Origin: Macrosoma leucophasiata
Taxonomy: Eukaryota; Arthropoda; Insecta; Lepidoptera; Hedylidae
Length of the DNA stretch: 64,000 nt
Reading direction: 5' to 3'
Assembly: GCA_036365455.1 (NCBI GenBank)
Contig: JAWQUS010000019.1
Location: 11,322,001 to 11,386,000, forward strand
The position numbers and the translations under genes are program-made. The notes beneath the pieces were generated by a model. The model had not been told where the DNA came from. It made no database searches and saw only the letters and a list, made by a program, of their open reading frames with translations. Shown here in pieces: positions 29,204 through 40,269 of this stretch. Every line of letters begins with the position of its first letter. Position 1 is the stretch's first letter.

Positions 29204-29351
29204 GCCCGATTTGTCAAATCTTTCCTTCACATCTATTGCATTGCTTTATGGTAGCAGCAGCGCCATCTATTACCAAGTATGCTAGTTAGGCAAAAATTTT
29301 GCTGCGCTAGTCGGCGATGGAGTTGTCACGTGCCAGGGCTATCTGGTAATG

Positions 29352-29747
29352 GTTACGATATTTTAATAAAGGAGATGGTGCAATAATGTTTGGACCTCCG
29401 GCCATGTATTGCACACAATATTATTAACAGGCAAAATCAATATAAAAACGTTTTTTACTGCATATATTCACTTATTTAGCTTTGTTTGCAGTCGCAAAAC
29501 ATTATTTGCAATTAGAGTTGCAACTCGAAACCAACATGGCGAATATGGCGGCCGATGTCACTTTGACAAATTCCACTAATAATCATATTGAAAATGATAA
29601 AATCGTTTGAATTAAGTGTGGTTGTAACTCTAAAATATATTCTTGAATAAATTAATTGTATTTTTTTGGGATTCTTCTTTAATTTATCCATTTTTTGAGG
29701 TAGTGTACGTACCAGAGCCGAGCTCGCAACATCTCCTTTATCGTAAC
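29352..29747. repeat. MITE with interrupted TIR
   Basis: Left GTTACGAT...AAAGGAGATGGTGC and right GCAACATCTCCTTTATCGTAAC are inverted; the left arm has 8 extra bases (ATTTTAAT). Interior non-coding, with an AACATGGCGAATATGGCGG motif. Confidence 0.55.
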
Positions 29748-29784
29748 TAAAGCATTGCCATTAGATTAGATTGCATTAGAAGCG

Positions 29785-30128
29785 CGCATGGCCCGGCGGC
29801 TGGTGTAGATCGTAAGCGATTTACTCGGTAAAGCACTACGGGCGCGGTCGGGTAGTGAGATGGGTGACCGCTAGTGGCAAATTAATTGCGCGTTTCCGTG
29901 CTTCGGAGGGCACGTTAAGCCGTCGGTCCCGGTTGCTATCGATAGATAGCAGTCGTTAAACCTTGTCGGAGGCCTTATGGGCGGTTTGAAAACATCCGAC
30001 AGCGGGTTGGCCACTAACCCACCCACCTCCACCAATCCGCATTGGAGCAGCGTGGTGGAGTAAGCTCCAGGTCTCCCCCCAAAATGAGGAGAGACTCGTG
30101 CGCAGCTGTGGGACGTATAATGGGTTGC
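29785..30128 (+). mobile_element. 5S-rRNA-like SINE, copy 2
   Basis: Plus-strand head CTCGGTAAAGCACTACGGGC then GCGGTCGGGTAGTGAGATGG and GTGACCGC, aligned with the 5S rRNA A-box, intermediate element and C-box. The body (GTTGCTATCGATAGATAGCA, CATCCGACAGCGGGTTGGCC) and tail (AGCTGTGGGACGTATAATGG) match the other two copies. Confidence 0.8.
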
Positions 30129-30288
30129 TATTATTAAGGCATTGCCAACCCTAAAATATTTAGGAATGTGAGTCGACTTCATATAATAGAGTTGGCCAGG
30201 AATATAGAAATTGTTTCCCGTAACGGTATTTTGTTTGGACTACGTGGTGGATGTGGATCGCCCGTCATGTGGTGGTTTTCGTTTACTT

Positions 30289-30611
30289 AAGTTAGTATAA
30301 TATAGTCAGTCAATTACAAGTATGTCAGTCAAGTGAGTAACTCAGTCAAGTTATTCGAGTGAAGCAATGGCTACTTTACCAGAACATTTACAATGAAGTT
30401 TTGGAGGCAACCTGAAAGGTCGTGTTTTCGCACTGTTATTCTATTTCACTATACACGGGCACTGTAATAAACCTATATCAAACAAGTTTGTTTGATATAG
30501 GTAGGCTTGGCAGTTGCCACCAACTTTATTCAATGTAACTTAAAAATACACCAAGAAAATGAAATAAAATAAGAGCACCATACGCCTCTTTCAAGGTTCC
30601 CGCCAGAACCC
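30289..30611 (-). repeat. repeat J copy 2
   Basis: Opposite-strand copy of 11153-11468 with an extra stretch that creates a 13-bp perfect palindrome at 30471-30502 (ACCTATATCAAAC / GTTTGATATAGGT). Confidence 0.6.
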
Positions 30612-30648
30612 CTCGAAAGTGTTAGTCAGAGATGAATGCTTTCAAATA

Positions 30649-31196
30649 GATTTTTTATATCATGAAGATGACTGACAAGCAGATGGGCCACCTGCTGAAA
30701 AGTGGTCACCGTCGCCTATGAACATTTGCAACACCACAGGAGTTTACTGGTAGAGCTCCAGTGACGGAGCTCACGGGCGTAGGCACCACTGCATTACCTA
30801 ATACACTTGCCGCTAAATGGTAGTGTTCAGCACTATCGTGTTCCGATCAGGTGGTAATGTACGGCCCTGTAATATACGGCACAGAGGCATAACACCTTAG
30901 GCCTCAGGAGTGGTAACGCATCTGCATTTTGACCTCGGTCTTTGTGTGGGTGTCTATAGGCTGCAGTCATCACTTAACATCAATGTGAACTGCAGGCTTG
31001 TTTGCCACTGCCATGACTAAAAAAAAAAAGAAGTTGCCAACACACTGCCTATCTCAAAGGTTTTGAACAATTCCATATTGTAGCATCAAGGGAACACCTC
31101 AGAAGGAAGTTCGGTCCACAATTTATTTAAATTGTACAGAACATTTGTTCTGGGCAGAAACGAACGCGAAAACTGCACCGTTGAGCACTGACATTC
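30649..31196 (-). repeat. LINE-E 3' end, split by FamA
   Basis: GACAAGCAGATGGGCCACC, GTGGTCACCGTCGCCTATGA, break at CAGGAGTT, then GAAGTTGCCAACACACTGCC, CAATTCCATATTGTAGCATC and ACCGTTGAGCACTGACATTC. GGAGTT/GAAGTT either side of the insert is a probable target duplication. Confidence 0.75.
30746..31029 (+). repeat. FamA element, full length, inside LINE-E
   Basis: Start ACTGGTAGAGCTCCAGTG (three bases shorter than usual) to an A11 tail. The host LINE-E end is uninterrupted in other copies. Confidence 0.8.
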
Positions 31197-31545
31197 AGTC
31201 GGTGGTTTGACTATTTAGAATTACACATTACAGTGCCTGAAGAATTTGTTTTTCTTTACAATTCTTTATTTTCGGTTAGGGATACTGTGCTGTGTACTTT
31301 GTATTCATATTGTAGATCATATCTGCTTGACATGAAGCTGATCTGGGAACCCATTCAGACCAGCCGTGAGACATACTGCCTACCACCTGTGTTAATTGTG
31401 ACTGTTGTTTACTTTTCTTTTTTTTTGTCTTGTGTTTAATGATGTTTTTTTATATTTTTTTTTTTTTATTTTTTTTTTGTAAATGTCTCAATGTGCTGTT
31501 GTTTCTGAATAAATGTTTCTTCTTCTTCTTCTTCTTTCTTCTATT
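31197..31545. other. unidentified LINE-like 3' region ending in (TTC)n
   Basis: AT/T-rich sequence ending GTTTCTGAATAAATGTTTC and a TTC microsatellite (about 31517-31540). An AATAAA next to a simple repeat suggests a LINE 3' end. Open frames here are T-run artefacts. Confidence 0.35.
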
Positions 31546-33582
31546 CGTTTTATGTGTATTACTTTGTTTGCAATTTGCAATTGTGCTCTTCATTTTTCTC
31601 TCTGTGTTTATGTGTATTTGCATATGTGGAGAGGCGTGTTTGTGTGTAGTGTATTGACATATTATAAAAGTTATTCAGACCGTCTTATATTTATTTCTAC
31701 ACATCTGCAGACCATTATTACTGAGTAATCTTCAATTAAGATCAATATGTGGTGGGTGATGTAAGACACGGTCCTCGTGAGTCTGGCAACAGGCCAAGCC
31801 TGCGGAGGTCGCCGTCTTGTTACTGTATACTGTGTGTATTGTAATTAGAGCGGCATGTGTTTATGGTGATGCGCTTTATGTCTTCTTGTCGTCTTTACTA
31901 AAAAAGTTTTAGATAGCCTTGTATATGTGTGTGTGTGTGTTTTCTTCCAGTGAAAAGGTGCATGACATGTAACAATGCATAAATATGTACTGTTTCAATT
32001 GAAAACCGCTTTTAATTGAAATTAAATCCTTCTCTTTGTATGGTGAAGTCAGAAAGTTTGCATGCCCGCGTTTGTTGCATATACCTATAATATTTTTGAC
32101 TAGCCTTCTATTCCGTCCTCTCATTCATTCCGTAATCATTTTAAGTGTATTTTTGTGTATTTGCAATTGTGCTCCTTCTTTTTCTCTGTGTTTGTGCATG
32201 TGTAGAGAGACGTGTTTGTGTGTAGTGTATTGACATATTATAAAAGTTATTCAGACCGTCTTATATTTATTACTCCACATCTGCAGACCATTATTACTGA
32301 GAAATCTTCAATTAAGATCAATATGTGGTGGGTGATGTAAGACACGGTCCTCGTGAGTCTGGCAACAGGCCAAGCCTGCGGAGGTCGCCGTCTTGTTACT
32401 GGGTACTGTGTGTATTGTAATTAGAGCGGCATGTGTTTATGGTGATGCGCTTTATGTCTTATTGTCGTCTTTACTGAAAAAGTTTTAGATAGCCTTGTAT
32501 ATGTGTGTGTGTGTGTGTTTTCTTCCAGTGAAAAGGTGCATGACATATAACAATGCGTAAATATGTACTGTTTCAATTTAAAACCGCTTTTAATTGAAAT
32601 TAAATCCTTCTCTTTGTATGGTGAAGTCAGAAAGTTTGCATGCCCGCGTTTGTTGCATATACCTATAATATTTTTGACTAGCCTTCTATTCCGTCCTCTC
32701 ATTCATTCCGTAATCATTTTAAGTGTATTTTTGTGTATTTGCAATTGTGCTCCTTCTTTTTCTCTGTGTTTGTGCATGTGTAGAGAGACGTGTTTGTGTG
32801 TAGTGTATTGACATATTATAAAAGTTATTCAGACCGTCTTATATTTATTACTCCACATCTGCAGACCATTATTACTGAGAAATCTTCAATTAAGATCAAT
32901 ATGTGGTGGGTGATGTAAGACACGGTCCTCGTGAGTCTGGCAACAGGCCAAGCCTGCGGAGGTCGCCGTCTTGTTACTGGGTACTGTGTGTATTGTAATT
33001 AGAGCGGCATGTGTTTATGGTGATGCGCTTTATGTCTTATTGTCGTCTTTACTGAAAAAGTTTTAGATAGCCTTGTATATGTGTGTGTGTGTGTGTTTTC
33101 TTCCAGTGAAAAGGTGCATGACATATAACAATGCGTAAATATGTACTGTTTCAATTTAAAACCGCTTTTAATTGAAATTAAATCCTTCTCTTTGTATGGT
33201 GAAGTCAGAAAGTTTGCATGCCCGCGTTTGTTGCATATACCTATAATATTTTTGCCTAGCCTTCTATTTCGTCCTCTCATTCATTCCGTAATCATTTTAA
33301 GTGTATTTTTGTGTATTTGCAATTGTGCTCCTTCTTTTTCTCTGTGTTTGTGCATGTGTGGAGAAGTTATTCATACCGTCTTATATTTATTACTCCACAT
33401 CTGCAGACCATTATTACTGAGAAATCTTCAATTAAGATCAATATGTGGTGGGTGGTGTAAGACACGGTCCTCGTGAGTCTGGCAACAGGCCAAGCCTACG
33501 GAGGTCGCCGTCTTGTTACTGTGTACTGTGTACTGTGTGTATTGTAATTAGAGCGGCATGTGTTTATGGTGATGCGCTTTAA
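31546..33582 (+). repeat. tandem array, 578-bp period, about 3.5 units
   Basis: GTCTTATATTTATT recurs at about 31682, 32259, 32837 and 33380 (steps 577, 578, 543). Units 2 and 3 are almost identical; the first is the most diverged at its left edge; the last has lost 35 bp (ACGTGTTTGTG...ATTATAA). Each unit holds a GT microsatellite, GACACGGTCCTCGTGAGTCT and TTGCATGCCCGCGTTTGTTG. Frames on both strands repeat with the unit but match nothing I recognise. Confidence 0.9.
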
Positions 33583-33646
33583 GCTATCGTTTCCTCGGTG
33601 CAATTACGTAGACATTGGTTAATTTTTCAAGACAATTTACATATTA

Positions 33647-33770
33647 ACGTAATTTCGCCTGTAATCCTCGTAGAGATAGGCAGAGATGAATGCATGCATT
33701 CAAGCAGACATGCAAACACCCACGGTTCGGCTGTTACGTTTTGGCGCATGGAACAGGTAGCCCGTGTTTA
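33647..33770 (-). mobile_element. SINE-B 3' fragment
   Basis: TTTCGCCTGTAATCCTCGTA, GAGATGAATGCATGCATTC, CACGGTTCGGCTGTTACG; the head is missing. Confidence 0.7.
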
Positions 33771-33790
33771 AAGTCCAAACACTCATAACC

Positions 33791-34247
33791 ACTGGTAGTA
33801 GAGCTCCACTGACGGAGCTCGCGGGCGTAGGCACCACCGCACTACTTAATATACTTGCCGCTAATTGGTAGTGTTCAACACTATCGTGCTCCTGACCGGT
33901 CAGGTGGTAATGTACGGCTACGTAATTTCCGGCACTTAGGCATAACATCTTACGCCCAGGAGCGGTAACGCTTCTGCATTTTGGCCTTGGTCTTTTTGTA
34001 GGCGCCTATAGGCTGCAGTCATCACTTAGCATCAATGTGAACTGCATCTACCAAATCATTTTCCGGTTAGATGGTAATGTATGGCTCCGTAATAACTATC
34101 ACAGAGACATAAAAACAATGGTCTCGGGGCTGGGAACGCATCTGCATTTTGACCTTTGATCTTTGTGTGGGATGTCTATAGGCTGCAGTCAGCACAGCAA
34201 TGTGAATTGTATGCTTGTTTGCAACCTTAATTACATAAAAAAATAGT
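33791..34247 (+). repeat. FamA A1/A2 chimera in tandem
   Basis: An A1 copy from ACTGGTAGTAGAGCTCC to GTGAACTGCATC (33791-34047) is followed by an A2 copy lacking its start (TTTTCCGGTTAGATGGTAAT to TTACATAAAAAAA). Confidence 0.7.
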
Positions 34248-34404
34248 AATCTTAAAACAAACTCGAACTCAAAACCACTTTAAGAAAATCCGAAGTTTTT
34301 CCGCGATAGGTCAAGAGGCCGCTATGTCAAATCGACTTCTATTAACGGCTTACATTTTTTTCTGTAGGGTGTCCATTAATGTTTATATTAAGAGAGTCTT
34401 TTTC

Positions 34405-34600
34405 ATTTTCTTTTTTTATGTTATGAAATGAACAAGCATTCAGTTCAGATTGATGATAAGTAATACTGTAGCTTATAAACATCTACGTGAAACGAGAAAT
34501 TTCAATGTTACCATTTCTGAGATATATACTCGTACATATAAGTATTTATCCCGTGGTAGCAGGTTCCTATCTGAAGTTAAATTTTTCTTTCCATTTTGTC
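34405..34600. repeat. FamA tail (minus) and repeat F fragment (plus)
   Basis: 34405-34495 matches the FamA tail on the minus strand. 34545-34600 has the F signature GGTAGCAGGTTCCTATCTGA then AAATTTTTCTTTCCATTTT. Confidence 0.5.
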
Positions 34601-34880
34601 TTTTTTTTATGTCCGAAGGTTGACAGACAAGCAAACGGGCCACCTGATGGAAGGTGGTCACCGTCGCCTATGAACATTTTCAACACCAGGGGAGTTGCCA
34701 ACGCGCTGCCAGCCCTGAAGAACACTTTTGACGCCATTTTTGAAGAACCCCATATTGTAGCACCTAGGGAACACCTCAGAGGGAAGTTCGATCCACAATT
34801 TACACGTTCTGGCCAGAAACAAACGTGGAAACCGCACCGTTGAACACTGCCAGGTGTCCAGTCGGTGAGGATGGAACTTC
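34598..34880 (-). repeat. LINE-E 3' end
   Basis: Minus strand: TTTATGTCCGAAGGTTGACA (tail), GGGGAGTTGCCAACGCGCTG, AACCCCATATTGTAGCACC, CGCACCGTTGAACACTGCC. Confidence 0.75.
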
Positions 34881-34974
34881 TCTCTTCGGCGGGTAGTACT
34901 TTGCTAGTGTCTTTTAATATATATATATTTAGCTTAAGATAAAACTAATGTACTAATGTAGGTTAGTAAAACGT

Positions 34975-35283
34975 ACGTAACTTCACGCCTGTAATCCCCG
35001 AAGGGGTAGGCAGAGGTAAATGCATGCATTCAAGCATACATGCAAACACCCACGATTCGCCGGTTACGTTTTGGCCCATGTAACAGGTGGCGAGCCTGTT
35101 GACATCTCCGGGCACATTACCAAACTTTGAGGTACTGGGAAATTTCCAGAAAATGGAAAAATCCCAATAGAACCAGAGATAAAGGCTTTTTCACCATTAT
35201 CTCTGATAACCCCCTACCCGGGAATCGAACCCAGGACCTCAGCGTAGTAGTAGTGGCCTGCTACCACTAGGCTACCGAGGCAG
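34975..35283 (-). mobile_element. SINE-B, full length, near consensus
   Basis: Uninterrupted reference copy: tail GTAACTTCACGCCTGTAATC, CCGAAGGGGTAGGCAGAGGT, body, then box B CCCGGGAATCGAACCC and box A CTACCACTAGGCTACCGAGG. Confidence 0.9.
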
Positions 35284-35375
35284 CAATTGTACATCAGTAC
35301 AATTAAACTTAGGCAATTCAGTTTTCACTAAAAGTGCAAGTAAAAGTGCTCTCCAGGAGCGTAATTATAAGAAAT

Positions 35376-35667
35376 CATAGAGCAACGCGGCCCACCGGTC
35401 GCGGCGGACTGGAGAGGAGTAGCCATAGCGTCTATTACCGATGTAAAATAGTCTGTCATTTTTTGCGGGGGGAAATGCGTGCGACACGCACGCACACTAC
35501 AAAAATCGTCTATTACTACGAAGCTCACACCTTGACTTTAACAAAATACAGAAACAATTTCACGCACACATTTAAACTTCTAGGCGACAGGCGTTAGATC
35601 ATTAGGTCTTGTACTTTGACAGAGGGGAAAGCCTGGATATGGCTACTCCCCTCCGTGTTGCTCTATG
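35376..35667 (+). mobile_element. MITE-1, complete without insertions
   Basis: CATAGAGCAACGCGGCCCAC to CCGTGTTGCTCTATG, 292 bp; the right TIR is shortened (lacks the CCGCCGCGGCCGGTGG block). Confidence 0.85.
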
Positions 35668-36359
35668 TAAGAAATATATGAATAAACTTTCCTCAAAGTA
35701 GTGAATCATGGTCACCCTACAAGCATCAATCAATTTTGCAATGATGTCACTGGATCTTTTTTGTTGCTAGGTGTTTAAGAAACGTTTAGGAAGTGATCAG
35801 TTTTGCGAATTCCTCGTCTATCCGTGTCGTAGAAGCTTTTTTGGAAGCTGATAGGTGAGAGCAAGCTTCTAACTTTCGTAACTTCACGCCTGTAATCCCC
35901 GATGTGGTAGGCAGAGGTGAATGCATGCATACAAGCAGACATGCAAACACCCTCTATTAAATCGAGGTACACCTCGACCCCCGAACCACCCACCCCCCCT
36001 CTACCGCGCTCCTTGCGCGGAGGGAGGGATGATGTTTAGTTAGATAGAGCGTTCTCGATGGCTTAGTAATACAAATCCAACGAAATATAGACCAAAACAA
36101 AAGTAAAACAACATTTGCAATAATATCTTTAACATACATTTCTTGTACTCACATTGTAAGTGGTTCTCATATTCTTCCTGGTATAATACGTAACTGTTAA
36201 TAAATTAATTTCGTAATTCTACGAAACGTCTGAATTTTGGAAACAAGCACTAACGGTAGAAAGCCAATACTGCAATTCTTTTAAATTATGAATTTGTCAG
36301 TCAAGCTTGTCTTATAGTAGGGGAGTCCAAGAAGGGATTTTTGGATTTACTAGAGCACG
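35668..36359. other. no recognised gene; SINE-B tail at 35876-35953
   Basis: Unique sequence except for GTAACTTCACGCCTGTAATC to CATGCAAACACCC, the 3' end of SINE-B on the minus strand. CGAGGTACACCTCG near 35962 is a short palindrome. Confidence 0.5.
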
Positions 36360-36515
36360 TCAGATTAAGACATGGGGTCGCCCCTTAGTGCAGCTGTTCA
36401 AATTTTCCAAAAAGTCACCTATTACCTCACTCGGCAATCCGTCAGGACCGACGTGTTCTCGTAGAGATGCCAGTTTCCGGGCTACTGCTTGGCATTTCCT
36501 CACAGAAAACACCGG
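36360..36515 (-). pseudogene. possible LINE polymerase N-terminal fragment
   Basis: Minus-strand frame VRKCQAVARKLASLREHVGP then DGLPSEVIGDFLENLN recalls the (K)APGPDGIPxEVL region ahead of non-LTR RT domains. Nothing further of an RT follows, so this is weak. Confidence 0.3.
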
Positions 36516-36832
36516 AGAGGAGAGGACAGGAGGCCTGGAGCTTACTCCACCACGCTGCTCCAATTTGGGTTGGTGGACATAAGGGTTAGTGGCCAACCCA
36601 CTGTCGGATGTTTTCAAACCGCCTATAAGGCTTCCGACAAGGTTTAACGACTGCCATCTATCGATAGCAACCGGGACCGACGGCTTAACGTACCCTCCGA
36701 AGCACGGAAACGCGCATTTTAATTTGCATTTAGCGGTCACCCATCACACACCTGACCGCGCCCGTATCGCTTAACCGAGTAGATTACTTCCAATCTACAC
36801 CAGCCGCTGGGCCATGCGCCTTGTCTTCTACT
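36516..36832 (-). mobile_element. 5S-rRNA-like SINE, copy 3
   Basis: Minus-strand head CTCGGTTAAGCGATACGGGC, GCGGTCAGGTGTGTGATGGG, TGACCGC; body as in copies 1 and 2; the 3' tail is cut off at 36516. Confidence 0.8.
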
Positions 36833-36837
36833 CGAAG

Positions 36838-37480
36838 ATCATTTTTCCACTGCAGCAAGTCAGCCGAACAATGGCGTCAAACCATTTCAATGGGGCCGTG
36901 GTAAGTACGATAATGCAAGACTATCGCCACTGCAATAATGGTGATGACTTAGACTAGGTAATGAGAGAAAGAAAGAAAAATACTTTATTTTTTGGCTTAC
37001 ACCAAATAAGGAACAAAAAATATGCGATGGTGTGTGTGAAGCGCCCACGAGCTCCGTCGCTGGAGCTTCACAAAAGGCTAGGCGTTTGTATTACTGACCA
37101 AACCATGAACAATGACAGCGACACATCGTTTTACAAAACAAAGCACAACTGAAGTATGAATGCAGGCTTCATTTAACTCCCCTTTGTCAATACAGAAGAG
37201 ATGACATTATACTGAACCCGAAGTTGCGTTAAATTCATTACGCAAAGGTAATCGCGTGTGAGTAAATATGAAAAGAATTGTTTTTCTGTTGCCATGGTGG
37301 CGGGAGTAAGTAAAGGATATATTTTTTTGTGTTTAAAAAAAAATATATATTCTGACGACGTGGCGCATCAACACGCACTCAATCGAACAATGAGGGTTAG
37401 TTTATGGGTGGGTAACCATTGCACATGCCAAGCGTGGCAATTTTGATATATTCTCCCCAATGACGCACAACACTATTTCT
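36838..37480. other. repeat H pieces and unidentified sequence
   Basis: GCCGAACAATGGCGTCAAAC (36860) and CACATGCCAAGCGTGGCAAT (37420) are repeat H fragments. 37034-37066 is a FamA 5' fragment on the minus strand (CACGAGCTCCGTCGCTGGAG). The rest is unique. Confidence 0.45.
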
Positions 37481-37482
37481 TT

Positions 37483-37868
37483 AAAGCAACAAAGGTGGCA
37501 AACAAATAGTTTCCTCACATGGATGTTAAGTGATGACTACAGTTCATAGGCATCTACACAAACACCCACCACCCCAGATCAAATTGCAGCAAATTGCAGT
37601 TGTAAGAGCTTTATATTTACAGGATCCCAGGTTTGAATCAACCCCTTCGGGATTTTTAATTTTTATCGTTTGTTTTTTATCTTTTCAAAGGAGAAAATGG
37701 TTTGTAACTTTCAAAAATTTCGCTCGTTTGTGTCTCTATGCTGTATAAATAATTGTTTTCTATTTATTTTTTTTGTCTCTGTGCTAATTATTACTGAGTC
37801 ATGCATTACCATCCATCCGAAACACGATAGTGTAGAATAGATAGGTTAGATAATGCGGTGGTGCGCAC
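37483..37868 (-). repeat. FamA A2 split by unidentified DNA
   Basis: 3' half at 37483-37590 (GATGTTAAGTGATGACTACAG), unrelated 37591-37775, 5' half at 37776-37868 (CATTACCATCCATCCGAAAC, GCGGTGGTGC). Confidence 0.5.
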
Positions 37869-38179
37869 ACACAAATCTAAATTAAAACTTGATTCAAAAT
37901 TCTTAAATTATGACTTACATCATTTCCCCACCACGTCCCTACGTATGCTAACACACGAGTCGTCTCATTAGGCAATATGTTCCACTCGGACTGTTTTCCA
38001 CGGATATTTCTTGCTTATTGTCAAACAAGGAAATTCGTTTTGATATTCATATCGCATTTTTTTATAACTCTCGATCCAAAAAGACACCACATTCGATTTC
38101 TCACTCATCTTAAAACAAAAAAAATTAAGTTTCTTAAATCATGTTTTGAATTTTGTCCTTAGTAATAGAAAGCCTTAAT
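37869..38179. other. no recognised gene
   Basis: AT-rich, nothing supported. Confidence 0.45.
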
Positions 38180-38484
38180 TGCCTCAGTAGCCTAGTGGTA
38201 GCCGGCCACTACTGCTACGCTCGGATCCTGGATTTGGTTCCCGGGCCGGTGGCTATAAGAGATAACGGTGAAATCCTTTATCTCCGATTCCATTGGGCTT
38301 TTCCCATTTTCTGGAAGGCTCCCAGTACAACGGCGTTTGGTAATGTGCCCGGAGATATCAAGAGGCTTGCCATATGTTTGGGCCAAAACGTACCCGGCGA
38401 TTCGTTGGTGTTTGCATGTATGCTTATATGCATGCATTTTACCTCTGCCTACAACTTCGGGATTTACAGGCGTGAAGTTATGTT
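38180..38484 (+). mobile_element. SINE-B, full length, diverged
   Basis: Box A TAGCCTAGTGGTAGCCGG, damaged box B GGATTTGGTTCCCGGG, body, tail CTTCGGGATTTACAGGCGTG then AAGTTATGTT. A FamA copy follows 15 bp later. Confidence 0.8.
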
Positions 38485-38498
38485 CGTTACGTTTTTTT

Positions 38499-38758
38499 AC
38501 AGGTGGCAAAGCTCCAGTAACGGAGCTCGAGCGCGTAGGCACCAACGCGTTACCTGATATACTTGCCGCTAAATGGTAGTGTTCAGCACTATCGTGTTCT
38601 GGTCAGGTGGTAATATACGGCCACACACCTTAGCCTCAGGAGTGGTAATGCATCGGCATTTTGAACTCTGGTCTTGTGTGGGTGTCTATAGGCTGCAGTC
38701 GACACTTAACATCAATGTGAACTGCATGTTTGTTAGCACCCTCATAACTTAAAAAAAA
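38499..38758 (+). repeat. FamA element A1
   Basis: Start modified (ACAGGTGGCAAAGCTCCAG), remaining blocks in order, A8 tail; a deletion removes CCTGTAATTTCCGGCACAGAG. Confidence 0.7.
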
Positions 38759-38789
38759 GTTAATTAAGGCATCGAGGCGTGACGGCTCC

Positions 38790-39126
38790 ACCAGTGTATG
38801 AAGAAAACATCCGCTTGTGGAGTCAGTCAATTGAAAAATGGCCGTCATATCATTCCATTATTAGTAAATGCTACAACGTGAGGTGGGCAGCAGCGCTGCG
38901 CGATAAAACTACCGCCACTGCGATTGTCATTATAGCATCTATAGCATCTGCGATTTTCAATCCGCATTCCAAGCGTGGCGATTATGACATCTGAGTTCTT
39001 CAATTCGCATGCCAAGCGTGGCGATTATGGCATCTGTGATCCTCAATCCGCATGCCAAGCGTGACGATTATAGCATAGGCTTTGTCCAGCAATGGACGTC
39101 TTTCGGCTGGTGTGATGGTGATGAAG
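38790..39126 (+). repeat. repeat H with 43-bp tandem units and an RTE-type tail
   Basis: After CAGTCAATTGAAAAATGGCC and GCGATAAAACTACCGCCACT, three 43-bp units (38945-39073) each contain CCAAGCGTGGCGATTAT or a one-base variant. It ends CCAGCAATGGACGTCTTTCG then GTGTGATGGTGATGAAG. Confidence 0.7.
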
Positions 39127-39149
39127 TTTTAAGAGAGTAAAGAAATATG

Positions 39150-39400
39150 AAATTCCCAAAAGTGTCCAAGATAACGTCCTCACTTCCCGCGCGTTCCCAT
39201 TAAAACCCGCCAAAAATCAAGACAGCCATAAAACTTTACTGGCCAATGCACTCTGAGAAAAGATATCCGTCACACTTGGGAACTTTTTTAATTACAGGAG
39301 TGTGGATAATCGATAATCTGACGAGTGACGTCACAATCTGCGAGTAACTTCTCATCACGAAATGGCTGACATTAAACATTCATAAAATAGGATGAAATGG
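39150..39400 (+). repeat. repeat P copy 1
   Basis: AGTGTCCAAGATAACGTCCT, CCCGCCAAAAATCAAGACAG, ACTTTACTGGCCAATGCACT. Copies 2 and 3 are at 39612-39820 and 43653-43910, all plus. A 37-bp direct repeat (GAAATGGCTGACATTAAACA / GAAATGGCCGACATTAAATA) follows. Confidence 0.75.
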
Positions 39401-39611
39401 CCGACATTAAATATTCAGGCAATAGGGTTTATTAATCTACTTTTAATAAAGAAAAAAAAATTTTGTGAGAATTATGAATATTATAATAAAAACAAGCAAG
39501 AATATAACACAAAAATATTGTGGTAAAAATAAAAACACTGCAAATGATCCACAATACATAATAAAAAAAAATAACTCAAAATTATTTCTAAAATAATAAA
39601 GTATCGACATT

Positions 39612-39820
39612 TAAGACAGCAGGTAAAATATTAATCTCGAAAATTGTCCAAGATAACGTCTTCACTTCCCGCGCATTCCCATTAAAACCCGCCAAAAATC
39701 AAGACAGCCATAAAACTTTACTGGCCAATGCACTCTGAGAAAAGATATCCGTCACTCTTGGGAACTTTTTTAATTTGCGGGAGTGTGGATAATCTGCGAA
39801 GTGGCTTCATCAATCTAAGG
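39612..39820 (+). repeat. repeat P copy 2
   Basis: Shares CATTTAAGACAGCAGGTAAA as upstream flank with copy 3, which copy 1 lacks. Confidence 0.75.
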
Positions 39821-40269
39821 TCCATAGCACACGGCGTATTTTATACGCACAGACGACGCGCAGGTGACGCGCGTATACGCACTTCATACGAGATATAATA
39901 ATAATATGTATTATTTTTTTTTGTACTTGTTATCATACTTAAATAATACTTTTTGTATATCATCCCTACAGGGTGTAAGGGGTCTCAACCAACACCATCG
40001 AGACTCAAGCCAACCTCACCTGCACGTGGTGCACCCTGCTGCATAACAAACGAGGCTCTGGCGACCTGCCAACACGCACTGGACCAGCGTGGCGGGTTAT
40101 GGTCTAAACCCCCCATATGGAAATGCAGACAAGGGAAAGGCCCCAAGTACCCGGCGGCTCCAGTAGCAAAACCGGCGTGGACGGGCGCTGGTCGAGCTCT
40201 GGAGCCAGGGGTGCTAAGAATCTCCGGGTGAGTCGCTTCCGTCAAACGACTTCGGCATGCACAACGGAA

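Noticed and set aside
29785..29880. 5S rRNA gene
   Set aside because: Only the internal promoter region resembles 5S; the 5' third and 3' end do not, and a conserved SINE body follows.
31430..31657. Phe/Leu-rich membrane-like protein
   Set aside because: It is translated poly-T and TTC microsatellite.
32421..33280. Repeated MRGRNRR... frames as a gene family
   Set aside because: They recur only because the 578-bp unit is tandemly repeated; opposite-strand frames repeat equally and neither shows a domain.
31546..33582. CRISPR-like array
   Set aside because: Units are 578 bp and identical throughout, with no short repeat/variable spacer structure; the genome is eukaryotic.
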